Of a stretch of 14,949 nucleotides of DNA, positions 7,590 through 13,873 are shown in pieces; position 1 is the first letter of the stretch; the number at the start of each line of letters is the position of its first letter. Position numbers and translations under genes: made by a program. The stretch spans positions 1 through 14,949 of the forward strand of contig LNEX01000458.1 in the NCBI GenBank assembly GCA_001464165.1, read 5' to 3'. Below the pieces are notes generated by a model. It was not told the DNA's origin. It ran no database searches and worked only from the letters and a program-made list of their open reading frames with translations. This DNA is from a bacterium Ga0077546 (lineage in GTDB: Bacteria > Cyanobacteriota > Vampirovibrionia > Obscuribacterales > Obscuribacteraceae).

Positions 7590-9197
7590 ATGTCAAACAC
7601 GCAAGTCCAATCGACTCCCGCTACTCCCGCCTTCGGGTTTAGCAATCTCCCTGCCCACGTCAAACCCGCCGGCTACAAGCTCGACGGCAACAACAAGGCC
7701 AGCATCGTGCACATCGGACCCGGTGGGTTCTTCATGGCGCACTTCGCCTCTTACGTTCACGACTACATGGCGAAGACCGGCGACCTCAACTGGGGCATCA
7801 CCGTCGCTTCCCTGCGCTCGCCTGGCACCATCACCGGTCTGCGCAAGCAGGACAACCTGTACGTCCTCATCGAACGCGAAGGCACCGAGCGCATGGCTTC
7901 GGTTCTCGCGCCCATCGTCGACACCATCTTCGCGCCAGACTCCCCGTCCGTGCTGGTCGATGCCATCGCCAACGATTCCACCCGGATCGTGTCGATGACC
8001 ATCACCAACAAGGGCTACTACCTGGCCGATTCCGCTGCCGTGCTCGACTACTCGCACCACGACATCATCGCCGACCTCGAGCTCGAAGTGGCCGCCACGG
8101 AAGGTGAGGGCAAGAAAACGCCCAAAACCGTCTACTGGTATCTGCTCAACGGCTTGCTCAAGCGCTTCGCCGAACGCGGTGTGCTCGAGCCCCTGACGGT
8201 GATGTCGCTGGACAACGTGCCTGAAAACAGCAAGTCGCTGAAGAAGGGCCTTCTGCAATTCATCGAGGCCAGCGGCCAGTCGGAGTTCTCCACCAACGGC
8301 GTGCGCGAAAAGCTGCTGCTCGAAGTGGAAGCCAACGTCGACTTCCTCACCACCCTGGTGGACCGCATCACCCCCGAGGTGACGGCTGCTTTCCGCAAGG
8401 ATGCCGCCGAGTTGGTTCAGTTCAACAGCGACGTTGTGATTGGCACGGAAGTGTTCCGTCAGCTCGTCGTCGAGAAGGGCCGTTTCGAATTGCCGGACTG
8501 GGAACAGGTCGGTGTCGAGATGGTCGATGACTGCAGTTCGTGGTGGGAGCTCAAGTTCCTTGGTCTGAACGCTGCTCACCAGGTGCCGGCCATTGTTGGT
8601 CAGCGTCTCGGTGACACCTACGTTCACGAGGCCATGGCCGACGAGGGCGTTGCTGCACTGACCGAGATGTTCCACAAGGACCTCGGTGTCATCCTCGGCG
8701 AGGAGCGCATGGCGAAATACGGGGCGAAGATCCGCAACCGCTTCGCCGACAGCGCTCCCATGGACACGCTGCGCCGGGTTGGTGCACGTGGCACGAGCAA
8801 GGCGTCCGAACGGATTCTGTTTGCAGTCGAACGGGCCCACAAGCTCAGCGACGGCAAGCGGATCTTGAAGGCGCCGACGTTCGTGGCGGCCTGCTGGCTG
8901 CTCAACCTCGGCAACACCGACGAGTTCGGCCATCACTTCCAGCAAGACGACGTGGAGCTGCCCAAGCTCACCGAAGTCTACCAACTGGTGATGAACCTGA
9001 CCCGTTCGGAAGAGCCACAGGCGAGCGAACTGGCCCACATCCTCCGCAAGACCGGCGAAGCTGTGCGGGACAACCGCTTCGTGCAGATGGCCGGTGTGGA
9101 CGCCTTCGTGCAGGAATTGCTCTGGGCGCTCACGACGATTACCAAACTCGGCACCTCGTCTGCCATCGCTGCTCTGCTTGCTCGCGAAAGCGAGTAG
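7590..9197 (+). CDS. Divergent long-chain polyol dehydrogenase, candidate mannitol-1-phosphate dehydrogenase
   Basis: This 535-residue protein is a distant paralogue of the gene at 5113-6612. The Rossmann motif is SIVHIGPGGFFMAHFASYV (38-56), in place of the usual GxGGFHRxHQ. SLDNVPEN (206-213) and LVDRITP (256-262) align with the family. The catalytic pattern is kept in ELKFLGLNAAH: K322, N327 and H330. The glutamate normally three residues before the lysine is a tryptophan here (W319), with E320 next to it. It should reduce a ketose or ketose phosphate with NAD(P)H. Because a HAD phosphatase gene follows after 96 bases, a sugar-phosphate substrate such as fructose-6-phosphate/mannitol-1-phosphate is a plausible inference; a free polyol is the alternative. 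Codons end mainly in C or G. The stop codon directly follows a CTCGC-GAAA-GCGAG hairpin. Confidence 0.85.
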   Translation: MSNTQVQSTPATPAFGFSNLPAHVKPAGYKLDGNNKASIVHIGPGGFFMAHFASYVHDYMAKTGDLNWGITVASLRSPGTITGLRKQDNLYVLIEREGTERMASVLAPIVDTIFAPDSPSVLVDAIANDSTRIVSMTITNKGYYLADSAAVLDYSHHDIIADLELEVAATEGEGKKTPKTVYWYLLNGLLKRFAERGVLEPLTVMSLDNVPENSKSLKKGLLQFIEASGQSEFSTNGVREKLLLEVEANVDFLTTLVDRITPEVTAAFRKDAAELVQFNSDVVIGTEVFRQLVVEKGRFELPDWEQVGVEMVDDCSSWWELKFLGLNAAHQVPAIVGQRLGDTYVHEAMADEGVAALTEMFHKDLGVILGEERMAKYGAKIRNRFADSAPMDTLRRVGARGTSKASERILFAVERAHKLSDGKRILKAPTFVAACWLLNLGNTDEFGHHFQQDDVELPKLTEVYQLVMNLTRSEEPQASELAHILRKTGEAVRDNRFVQMAGVDAFVQELLWALTTITKLGTSSAIAALLARESE

Positions 9198-9236
9198 GCA
9201 TCAGCCGCTGCTCAGTCGATTCGCGAAAGCGAATCG
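9181..9236 (+). promoter_or_regulatory. Tandem GAAA-tetraloop hairpins between dehydrogenase and HAD genes
   Basis: CTCGC-GAAA-GCGAG (9181-9194) abuts the TAG stop of the dehydrogenase. CGATTCGC-GAAA-GCGAATCG (9217-9236), an eight-base-pair perfect stem, follows, with an outer CTGC/GCAG pair possible. Both loops are GNRA type and neither has a T-run. That fits intercistronic mRNA stabilisers or processing sites better than terminators. Confidence 0.6.
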
Positions 9237-9293
9237 GCCGCAGTTGTTTCTAAGTAACTCAAGCATCAAACCCGAAACAAGGAACTTATAACT

Positions 9294-10001
9294 ATGGCTA
9301 AGAAAATCACCCACGTGTTGTTCGACTACGACAACACCCTCGGCATGACCGAGCTGCCTGCCTTCACCGCCTGCTGCACTGTCGTCAACAAGCTCCTCGC
9401 GAGCAAGGGCGTCTCGATGCAGTTCACCGTCGAATCGCTGATGTCGCGCTTCGTCGGCTACAGCTTCCGCCGCATGGCGACGGAACTGGCGACCGAACAC
9501 AAGTTCACCTTTGCCGACGGCGAGCTCGACATGCTCGTTGCCGACGAAGTGGATGCCGTGGTCTCTCGTCTGGCTGTCGACATCCAAGCCACCCCCGGCG
9601 CCAACGCACTGGTGGCGAGCCTGGTCGGTCGTTTCAACCTCTCGGTTGTCTCGTCCAGTGCCCTCCGTCGCGTCAAGGCCTGCCTCAAGGGCGCCGGCCA
9701 GGACGCGTTCTTCGGTGAGCAGGTCTTCAGCGCTGCCTGCTACAACAGCAGCAAGCCCGACCCCAAGGTCTACATCGAAGCGATGAAGGCGCTCGGCATC
9801 ACTGTCGACGACTGTGTCGCCATCGAAGACTCGAAGACGGGCACGTTGGCTGCGGTCGGTGCTGGCATCACCACCATCGGCTACACCGGCGCCTATCCCG
9901 AGCACGAGCGCGAAGAGCTGGCCAAGGTTCTCCTGGCAGCTGGTTGCGTCTCCGTCTTCCACGACTGGAGCGAGTTCGAAGCGGCCCTCGCCGCTCTCTG
10001 A
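9294..10001 (+). CDS. HAD-superfamily phosphatase, candidate polyol-phosphate phosphatase
   Basis: This 235-residue protein has the four HAD motifs: D11 and D13 in VLFDYDNTL (motif I, nucleophile and acid/base), serine in SVVSSSALRR (about 117-126, motif II), K154 in SSKPDPKVY (motif III) and E178-D179 in AIEDSKTG (motif IV). A helical cap lies between motifs I and II (about 18-90), as in subfamily I phosphatases such as phosphoglycolate and small sugar-phosphate phosphatases. Motif I has N rather than G before the threonine, a common variant. It should hydrolyse a phosphate monoester in the cytoplasm. The upstream dehydrogenase, 96 bases away on the same strand, suggests mannitol-1-phosphate or a related polyol phosphate, but other metabolites cannot be excluded. 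AAGGA lies about 11 bases before the ATG. Composition and codon use match the dehydrogenase, supporting one transcription unit. Confidence 0.88.
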   Translation: MAKKITHVLFDYDNTLGMTELPAFTACCTVVNKLLASKGVSMQFTVESLMSRFVGYSFRRMATELATEHKFTFADGELDMLVADEVDAVVSRLAVDIQATPGANALVASLVGRFNLSVVSSSALRRVKACLKGAGQDAFFGEQVFSAACYNSSKPDPKVYIEAMKALGITVDDCVAIEDSKTGTLAAVGAGITTIGYTGAYPEHEREELAKVLLAAGCVSVFHDWSEFEAALAAL

Positions 10002-10093
10002 CTCAACGGTGGAGTGCCTTGCGAAAACAAACGGCAGACCACCAACGGACCACGGCAGTCCGGAGCCACAACATGCCATCCACGACCACGAGC

Positions 10094-10139
10094 GAGAGGC
10101 TGCCAACCAGTGATTGCAAAATCACTCTGGCAGCCTCTC
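10094..10139 (+). promoter_or_regulatory. Strong intercistronic hairpin between HAD gene and small basic gene
   Basis: GAGAGGCTGCCA (10094-10105) pairs perfectly with TGGCAGCCTCTC (10128-10139). Inside, GTGATT pairs with AATCAC around a GCAA loop. The nearest T-run (10155-10159) starts 16 bases after the stem, too far for a classical terminator. It may be a partial terminator or an mRNA-stability element that sets the level of the downstream gene. Confidence 0.6.
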
Positions 10140-10200
10140 TCACTCTGGTATGTCTTTTTAACAGCAAACAGAAACCATCAAAACGAAAGGAATACCAGCC

Positions 10201-10437
10201 ATGGCCAAGAACAAGACCCACGTTGTGCGTCAACCGAAGGCGAAGGGCGGCAACCTCAAGGTTGGCGTCATCACCGTCGAACAGCAGCGCACCATGCAAC
10301 GCGCCGCCAGCCGTCAAGCCCAAATCGATTCCGGTGTCAAAGTCGGAAGCGGTGCGGGTGTGCACGGTGGCAACAAGGAACAGACCCGTCGTCGCGACCG
10401 TCGCGAAGGCAAGCGGGCTGTTCGCCAGGAAGTGTGA
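10201..10437 (+). CDS. Small basic protein of unknown function
   Basis: I do not recognise this 78-residue protein. It starts MAKNKTHVVRQPKAKGG, has a Gln/Arg/Ala-rich middle (VEQQRTMQRAASRQAQ, about 26-41), a glycine-rich turn (GVKVGSGAGVHGG, about 45-57) and a very basic tail (QTRRRDRREGKRAVRQ, about 61-76). No cysteine, signal peptide or membrane segment is present. The charge suggests binding to RNA, DNA or another polyanion, which is inference only. The start is well supported by AAAGGA about 10 bases upstream, and an intrinsic terminator begins eight bases after the stop. Codon use matches the two preceding genes, so it is probably the last gene of their transcript, although 199 bases and a hairpin separate it from the HAD gene. 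Confidence 0.75.
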   Translation: MAKNKTHVVRQPKAKGGNLKVGVITVEQQRTMQRAASRQAQIDSGVKVGSGAGVHGGNKEQTRRRDRREGKRAVRQEV

Positions 10438-10444
10438 CCCCCGG

Positions 10445-10490
10445 GAAAAATGTCGAAGAGCCCCCCAGCTCCTCGGCATTTTTCTTTTTA
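10445..10490 (+). terminator. Rho-independent terminator of the plus-strand operon
   Basis: GAAAAATGTCGAAGAGC (10445-10461) pairs with GCTCCTCGGCATTTTTC (10468-10484), two of the pairs being G-T wobbles after transcription, around a short C-rich loop. TTTTTAA follows. It begins eight bases after the stop of the 78-residue gene. Confidence 0.8.
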
Positions 10491-10495
10491 ATTTT

Positions 10496-10512
10496 ATACT
10501 AGGCTGTATAGT
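10496..10512. repeat. Copy 1 of a 17-bp dyad-like intergenic motif
   Basis: ATACTAGGCTGTATAGT contains the inverted halves ATAC/GTAT and matches 14 of 17 bases of a second copy at 13721-13737. Both copies lie in short intergenic DNA just beyond hairpins. The function is unknown; the TATACT it overlaps resembles a -10 element. Confidence 0.3.
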
Positions 10513-10535
10513 TAAACAGATTCTCGGTCACGAGA

Positions 10536-10572
10536 AAAACTGCAATCTAAACCTCAAGGATTCCTCAGGTTT
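10536..10572 (-). terminator. Probable terminator of the LptA-like gene
   Basis: On the minus strand AAACCT (10572-10567) pairs with AGGTTT (10554-10549), with an inner AGG/CCT, and is followed within nine bases by GTTTTTCTC. The stop codon overlaps the first arm by one base. A second perfect hairpin, TTCTCG-TGAC-CGAGAA (10536-10521), starts in the T-run. Confidence 0.5.
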
Positions 10573-11615
10573 TAGACATCGTTCAGTCTTCCGCTTGGTA
10601 CCTTAAGCAGCGGTTCGCCCAATTTAATACCAGATTCGGTCACTAAATATTCATCAGATGCAATCATAAAATCAAAGCGTTGCCCCGTGGTCAGCTGACC
10701 GCGCCGCACTATCTTGACGTTGCCGATCGTTCGCAAAATCTTAGCAGTCTTCTCATAAACAACACTATCAGCTGTTAGCTCTGCATCTTGATCATCGATT
10801 GAAACTAACACTCCGCCACTGGCCTCAACTTTGTCAGCTCCTTCGACAATCTTGCCAGCTCGAATTTCCCAGGTTAAATAGGAAAGCAGTCGGTCAGAGG
10901 GCCAGAGCATGAACGAATTCCAAGGGTCAATTCCTTTTCTCCGTTTAGCCTGATACTCAGCAATGCTCTTCTTATTCTTCGCCAAGGTTTCAGGGTCAAA
11001 CAGACGCTGCAAGCACATCGAACCGTTCAACAAAGTACTGGCAGAATCCGTGACACTAGATTCTTGAGCCGAAACTACCTTGCCTGCCTTAAGCAATCCT
11101 AGTCCTTCGATCAGGCTACCATCAGGGAAATTATTACCTGCAACGAAATGACTATTAACTTTCAAATGAACATAGTTATCCGCTAGGTTTGCCTCTGAAT
11201 CATTTCTATAATCGTCTCTGGAAATAAAAAGGTGGTAGCACTCGTCACCGGACATCGGACAGCAGCAGTGATATGAACGTTTTAAATAACCGACAAAAGC
11301 AACAACCTTGCCTTCAAATTTTTCTGGATTGGCAAGAATCGCATAGTTGCTAGGTCTCAGAATATCTTGTCGCTCGAAAGTATTTGGGTCGTAAAATTGT
11401 CTCGGTTGATGGCGCCCTAAATCCCGCACAATGCTGAGATTATTGTATGCAAACCGCAGACGACAGTTATCTCGCATACTGCTGCGCTCCGCATGAACAG
11501 AAAAAGGCTCAATGTTCTTAGTTTTTGCATGGGCATAGCTCAAAGAGACAGCAAAACCCAAAAGGCTCAAAGTGACTAAAGACAATACAAACATTGAGTT
11601 TTTTTGAGAAATCAC
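10572..11615 (-). CDS. Secreted protein with Cys-rich middle and C-terminal LptA/OstA-like domain
   Basis: The 347-residue protein begins with a signal peptide: K5, a hydrophobic core at about 8-27 and a likely cleavage after AHA (about residue 30). Residues 88-175 (from PSNYAILANPEKFEGKVVAF) look like a small beta-rich domain seen in other predicted envelope proteins, including a phrase of the type HLFISRDDY; a cysteine cluster interrupts it (C117, C118, C119 and C126). Residues about 253-335 resemble the LptA/OstA beta-jellyroll repeat: VEASGGVLVSI, then AELTADSVVYEKTAKIL, then TIGNVKIVRRGQLTTG. LptA-type domains bind lipid A portions of lipopolysaccharide in the periplasm, so an envelope role is likely. 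The start used is GTG; an ATG at residue 8 is possible but would lose the positive charge before the hydrophobic core. AT-rich codons; no Shine-Dalgarno is evident. Functional assignment beyond the envelope is uncertain. Confidence 0.75.
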   Translation of the reverse strand: MISQKNSMFVLSLVTLSLLGFAVSLSYAHAKTKNIEPFSVHAERSSMRDNCRLRFAYNNLSIVRDLGRHQPRQFYDPNTFERQDILRPSNYAILANPEKFEGKVVAFVGYLKRSYHCCCPMSGDECYHLFISRDDYRNDSEANLADNYVHLKVNSHFVAGNNFPDGSLIEGLGLLKAGKVVSAQESSVTDSASTLLNGSMCLQRLFDPETLAKNKKSIAEYQAKRRKGIDPWNSFMLWPSDRLLSYLTWEIRAGKIVEGADKVEASGGVLVSIDDQDAELTADSVVYEKTAKILRTIGNVKIVRRGQLTTGQRFDFMIASDEYLVTESGIKLGEPLLKVPSGRLNDV

Positions 11616-11899
11616 AAATTCTGTCTTTATCGTTTGCCAGCTCGGTCAAAATGCCAATAAATAAGACAGATACTAGCTAACAAGATTGAGAGTATACATG
11701 GCTCGCGGTTATGGTAAATGGCACTTTTTCTCTATCTGATAACAAATAACAGCTATAACTACTACTTTCATTCTCTGTTCACCACCCCTTCGGCTACCCC
11801 GCATCATCTGCGTATCATTTGTGCAACAAGTGCGCTGATGGTCTTATTATCACCAGCGACACAGTCGCTTCGATCAACACTATTTTCGAGAGTACAGCC
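11616..11899. other. Divergent intergenic region between the LptA-like gene and aidB
   Basis: These 284 bases must hold promoters for two diverging genes. A TATACA element at about 11693-11698 on the plus strand is a possible -10 for aidB, without a matching -35. An in-frame TTG at 11819 could extend aidB by 27 residues, but the added sequence has no family resemblance, so the ATG at 11900 is preferred. Confidence 0.3.
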
Positions 11900-13585
11900 A
11901 TGACTGAAACTCACAGCCTAACCAATCAATCAAGCCCACTAATTGACTACAACATGTACAGCAGCGACAGCGTTCTCACCGACCTGATGGCGCGCTACGG
12001 TGCATCCTGGGCCACCGACCGACTTTCAGCTTTCGGCCAATTTGCTGGTAGCGCCCGTGCTATCGAACTGGCTATCCAAGCCAATAATAACGAACCAGTT
12101 CTCCACACCCATAGCCGCTTCGGTGAACGCATTGACGAAGTAGAATTTCATCCCGCTTATCACGAGCTGATGAAAACATCCATTGCCCACGGCATCCACA
12201 GCCTGCCCTGGGCAAGTGATAAGGACGGTCGGCATGTTATGCGCGCTGCTTTGCTCTACATGTCTTTCCAAAACGAAGCTGGCCACTGCTGCCCGATTTC
12301 GATGACCTACGCTGCCGTTCCCACCCTGCGCAAGCAGCCCGAACTGGCCGCCATCTGGGAACCGATGATCCGCTCGACCGAGTACGATAGCACCTTCAAG
12401 CCTGCATCACAGAAGTCTGGTATCACTATCGGCATGGGCATGACCGAGAAGCAAGGGGGTTCTGACATTCGTGCCAACACCACCCAGGCCCGCCCCGTGG
12501 CTCAGTCCGGTGGTGGCAATGCCTATCTTCTCACTGGTCACAAGTGGTTCTGTTCAGCTCCGATGTCGGATGCTTTTCTCATTTTGGCTCAGACAGCCAA
12601 AGGCGTGAGTTGCTTTCTTGTGCCGCGCTGGAAGCCGGATGGAAGCAAAAATACTCTGCGCATTCAGCGACTGAAAGACAAACTCGGCAACCGCTCTAAC
12701 GCCTCAAGCGAACTGGAATTTACCGATGCCTTTGGCTGGTTAGTCGGTGAAGAAGGTCGCGGCGTGCCAACTTTGATCGAGATGGTCAATCACACCCGCC
12801 TTGATTGCATGATCGGTGCTGCGGCTTTGATGCGCCAGGCCGTGCTACAAGCCATGCACCATGCTCGGCAGCGCTCAGCCTTTGGCAAGAAGCTAGTAGA
12901 TCAGCCGCTCATGGCCAATGTTCTCGCTGACTTGGCCCTGGAATCAGAAGCTGCCACGCGCATGACCATGCGTGTTGCTCGAGCCTATGACCAAGCGGAC
13001 AAATCAGCCAACGAAGCAGCTTTCCGCCGCATCGCCAGCGCCATCTCCAAGTATTGGATTTGCAAGCGCGCACCAATGCAGGTGGCAGAAGCTCTTGAAT
13101 GTTTCGGCGGCAATGGATACGTAGAAGAAGGCCCCATGCCCCGGCTCTTCCGAGAGAGCCCACTGCTCGGCATCTGGGAAGGGTCAGGCAATGTCATTTG
13201 TCTTGATGTTCTGCGAGCAGTGAGCAAAGAACCCGAAAGTCTCGATGCCTTCATTAGCGAAGTTGAGCGTGGACGAGGCCACAACAAGCAGTTCGATGGC
13301 TTCATCAACAGCCTCAAGCGCGACATCGCCGCCCTGAAAAAGAGCGCAACAAGCAAAAATGCAGCGGTAGTCAGCGCTCGGGAACAAGGGGCTCGACTCT
13401 TGGTCGAGAAGCTCGCTCTCGCTCTCCAGACCAGTTTGATGGTAGAACAGGCGCCGAAAGAGGTGGCTGATGCTTTCATCGCTTCGCGCATCCTGAACCG
13501 CGGCGGCTTTGCTTTCGGCACACTGCCTAAGTCGCTGAAAGCGAAAAACTTGGTCGAGCGCGCTTATCTCACTGAGGTGAAGTAA
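11900..13585 (+). CDS. aidB: AidB-type acyl-CoA dehydrogenase
   Basis: This 561-residue flavoprotein matches the AidB branch of the acyl-CoA dehydrogenase superfamily. It shows GMGMTEKQGGSDIRANTT (178-195), TGHKWFCSAPMSDAFLILAQ (212-231), HARQRSAFGKKL (321-332) and the flavin/active-site block CFGGNGYVEEGPMPRLFRES (401-420) followed by IWEGSGN (425-431), whose glutamate is at the position of the family's presumed catalytic base. The C-terminal helical region (about 440-561) corresponds to the extra domain that lets E. coli AidB bind DNA; the protein is slightly longer than the 541-residue E. coli enzyme. AidB is induced during the adaptive response to alkylation in E. coli; no ada-like gene is nearby, so a general acyl-CoA or isovaleryl-CoA role remains possible. 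The ATG at 11900 is chosen because homology begins right after it, with GAGAG about eight bases upstream. A strong hairpin follows the gene. Confidence 0.9.
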   Translation: MTETHSLTNQSSPLIDYNMYSSDSVLTDLMARYGASWATDRLSAFGQFAGSARAIELAIQANNNEPVLHTHSRFGERIDEVEFHPAYHELMKTSIAHGIHSLPWASDKDGRHVMRAALLYMSFQNEAGHCCPISMTYAAVPTLRKQPELAAIWEPMIRSTEYDSTFKPASQKSGITIGMGMTEKQGGSDIRANTTQARPVAQSGGGNAYLLTGHKWFCSAPMSDAFLILAQTAKGVSCFLVPRWKPDGSKNTLRIQRLKDKLGNRSNASSELEFTDAFGWLVGEEGRGVPTLIEMVNHTRLDCMIGAAALMRQAVLQAMHHARQRSAFGKKLVDQPLMANVLADLALESEAATRMTMRVARAYDQADKSANEAAFRRIASAISKYWICKRAPMQVAEALECFGGNGYVEEGPMPRLFRESPLLGIWEGSGNVICLDVLRAVSKEPESLDAFISEVERGRGHNKQFDGFINSLKRDIAALKKSATSKNAAVVSAREQGARLLVEKLALALQTSLMVEQAPKEVADAFIASRILNRGGFAFGTLPKSLKAKNLVERAYLTEVK

Positions 13586-13614
13586 GTCAGAACAGCACAA
13601 TAAGCAATATGAGC

Positions 13615-13667
13615 AAGAGAGAAGAGGAATTGCTCCTCTTCTCTCTTCTCTCTTCTCTCTCTTGTCC
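13615..13667 (+). terminator. Hairpin and pyrimidine tract after aidB
   Basis: AAGAGAGAAGAGGA (13615-13628) pairs perfectly over 14 bases with TCCTCTTCTCTCTT (13634-13647) around the loop ATTGC. It is followed by a CTCTT-type repeat tract rather than a pure T-run. Position 30 bases after the stop of aidB suggests a terminator; the repeated CTCTT units allow alternative pairing registers. Confidence 0.6.
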
Positions 13668-13720
13668 AACACGCCAACATGCCAAAGCCAAGACCCCTAG
13701 CTATTTTTTTGGTTTCATAC

Positions 13721-13737
13721 ATACTGCGCCGTATAGT
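13721..13737. repeat. Copy 2 of a 17-bp dyad-like intergenic motif
   Basis: ATACTGCGCCGTATAGT shares 14 of 17 bases with the copy at 10496-10512 and has the same ATAC/GTAT halves. It lies between two hairpins in the space between convergent genes. On the minus strand a TTGACA (13788-13783) with TCTTAT 17 bases later lies just upstream of it and could be a promoter. Confidence 0.3.
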
Positions 13738-13803
13738 ATTCTACCCCATAAAAATAATAAGAGTGCAGCAAGAAGATTATGTCAACTCAAATTTTGAGCT
13801 AAC

Positions 13804-13846
13804 TTGAAAGTGAAGGGGAAGACCATAGGTCCTCCCCTTCTTTCAA
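13804..13846. terminator. Long hairpin between convergent genes, possible terminator of the 212-residue gene
   Basis: TTGAAA pairs with TTTCAA, and inside GAAGGGGAAGACC pairs with GGTCCTCCCCTTC except for one mismatch, around an ATA loop. It lies 28 bases past the stop codon of the minus-strand gene. Neither strand has a T-run directly after it, so it may stop or protect transcripts from either side. Confidence 0.5.
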
Positions 13847-13873
13847 CGCTGAGCTATTTCTAGGCCTTAGCGC

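Noticed and set aside
7593..9038. 481-residue open frame on the minus strand opposite the 535-residue dehydrogenase
   Set aside because: It is His/Val/Gly-rich antisense of a GC-rich gene with clear family motifs on the plus strand; its sequence has no domain character.
9201..10106. 301-residue minus-strand open frame opposite the HAD gene
   Set aside because: Mirrors the GC-rich coding strand; the plus strand has all four HAD motifs.
11819..11899. 27-residue N-terminal extension of aidB from a TTG
   Set aside because: No similarity to AidB N-termini and no ribosome site; ATG at 11900 fits the family.
13634..13663. CTCTT repeat tract as a microsatellite or CRISPR-like repeat
   Set aside because: Too short and without spacers; mostly explained as the second arm and tail of the aidB hairpin.
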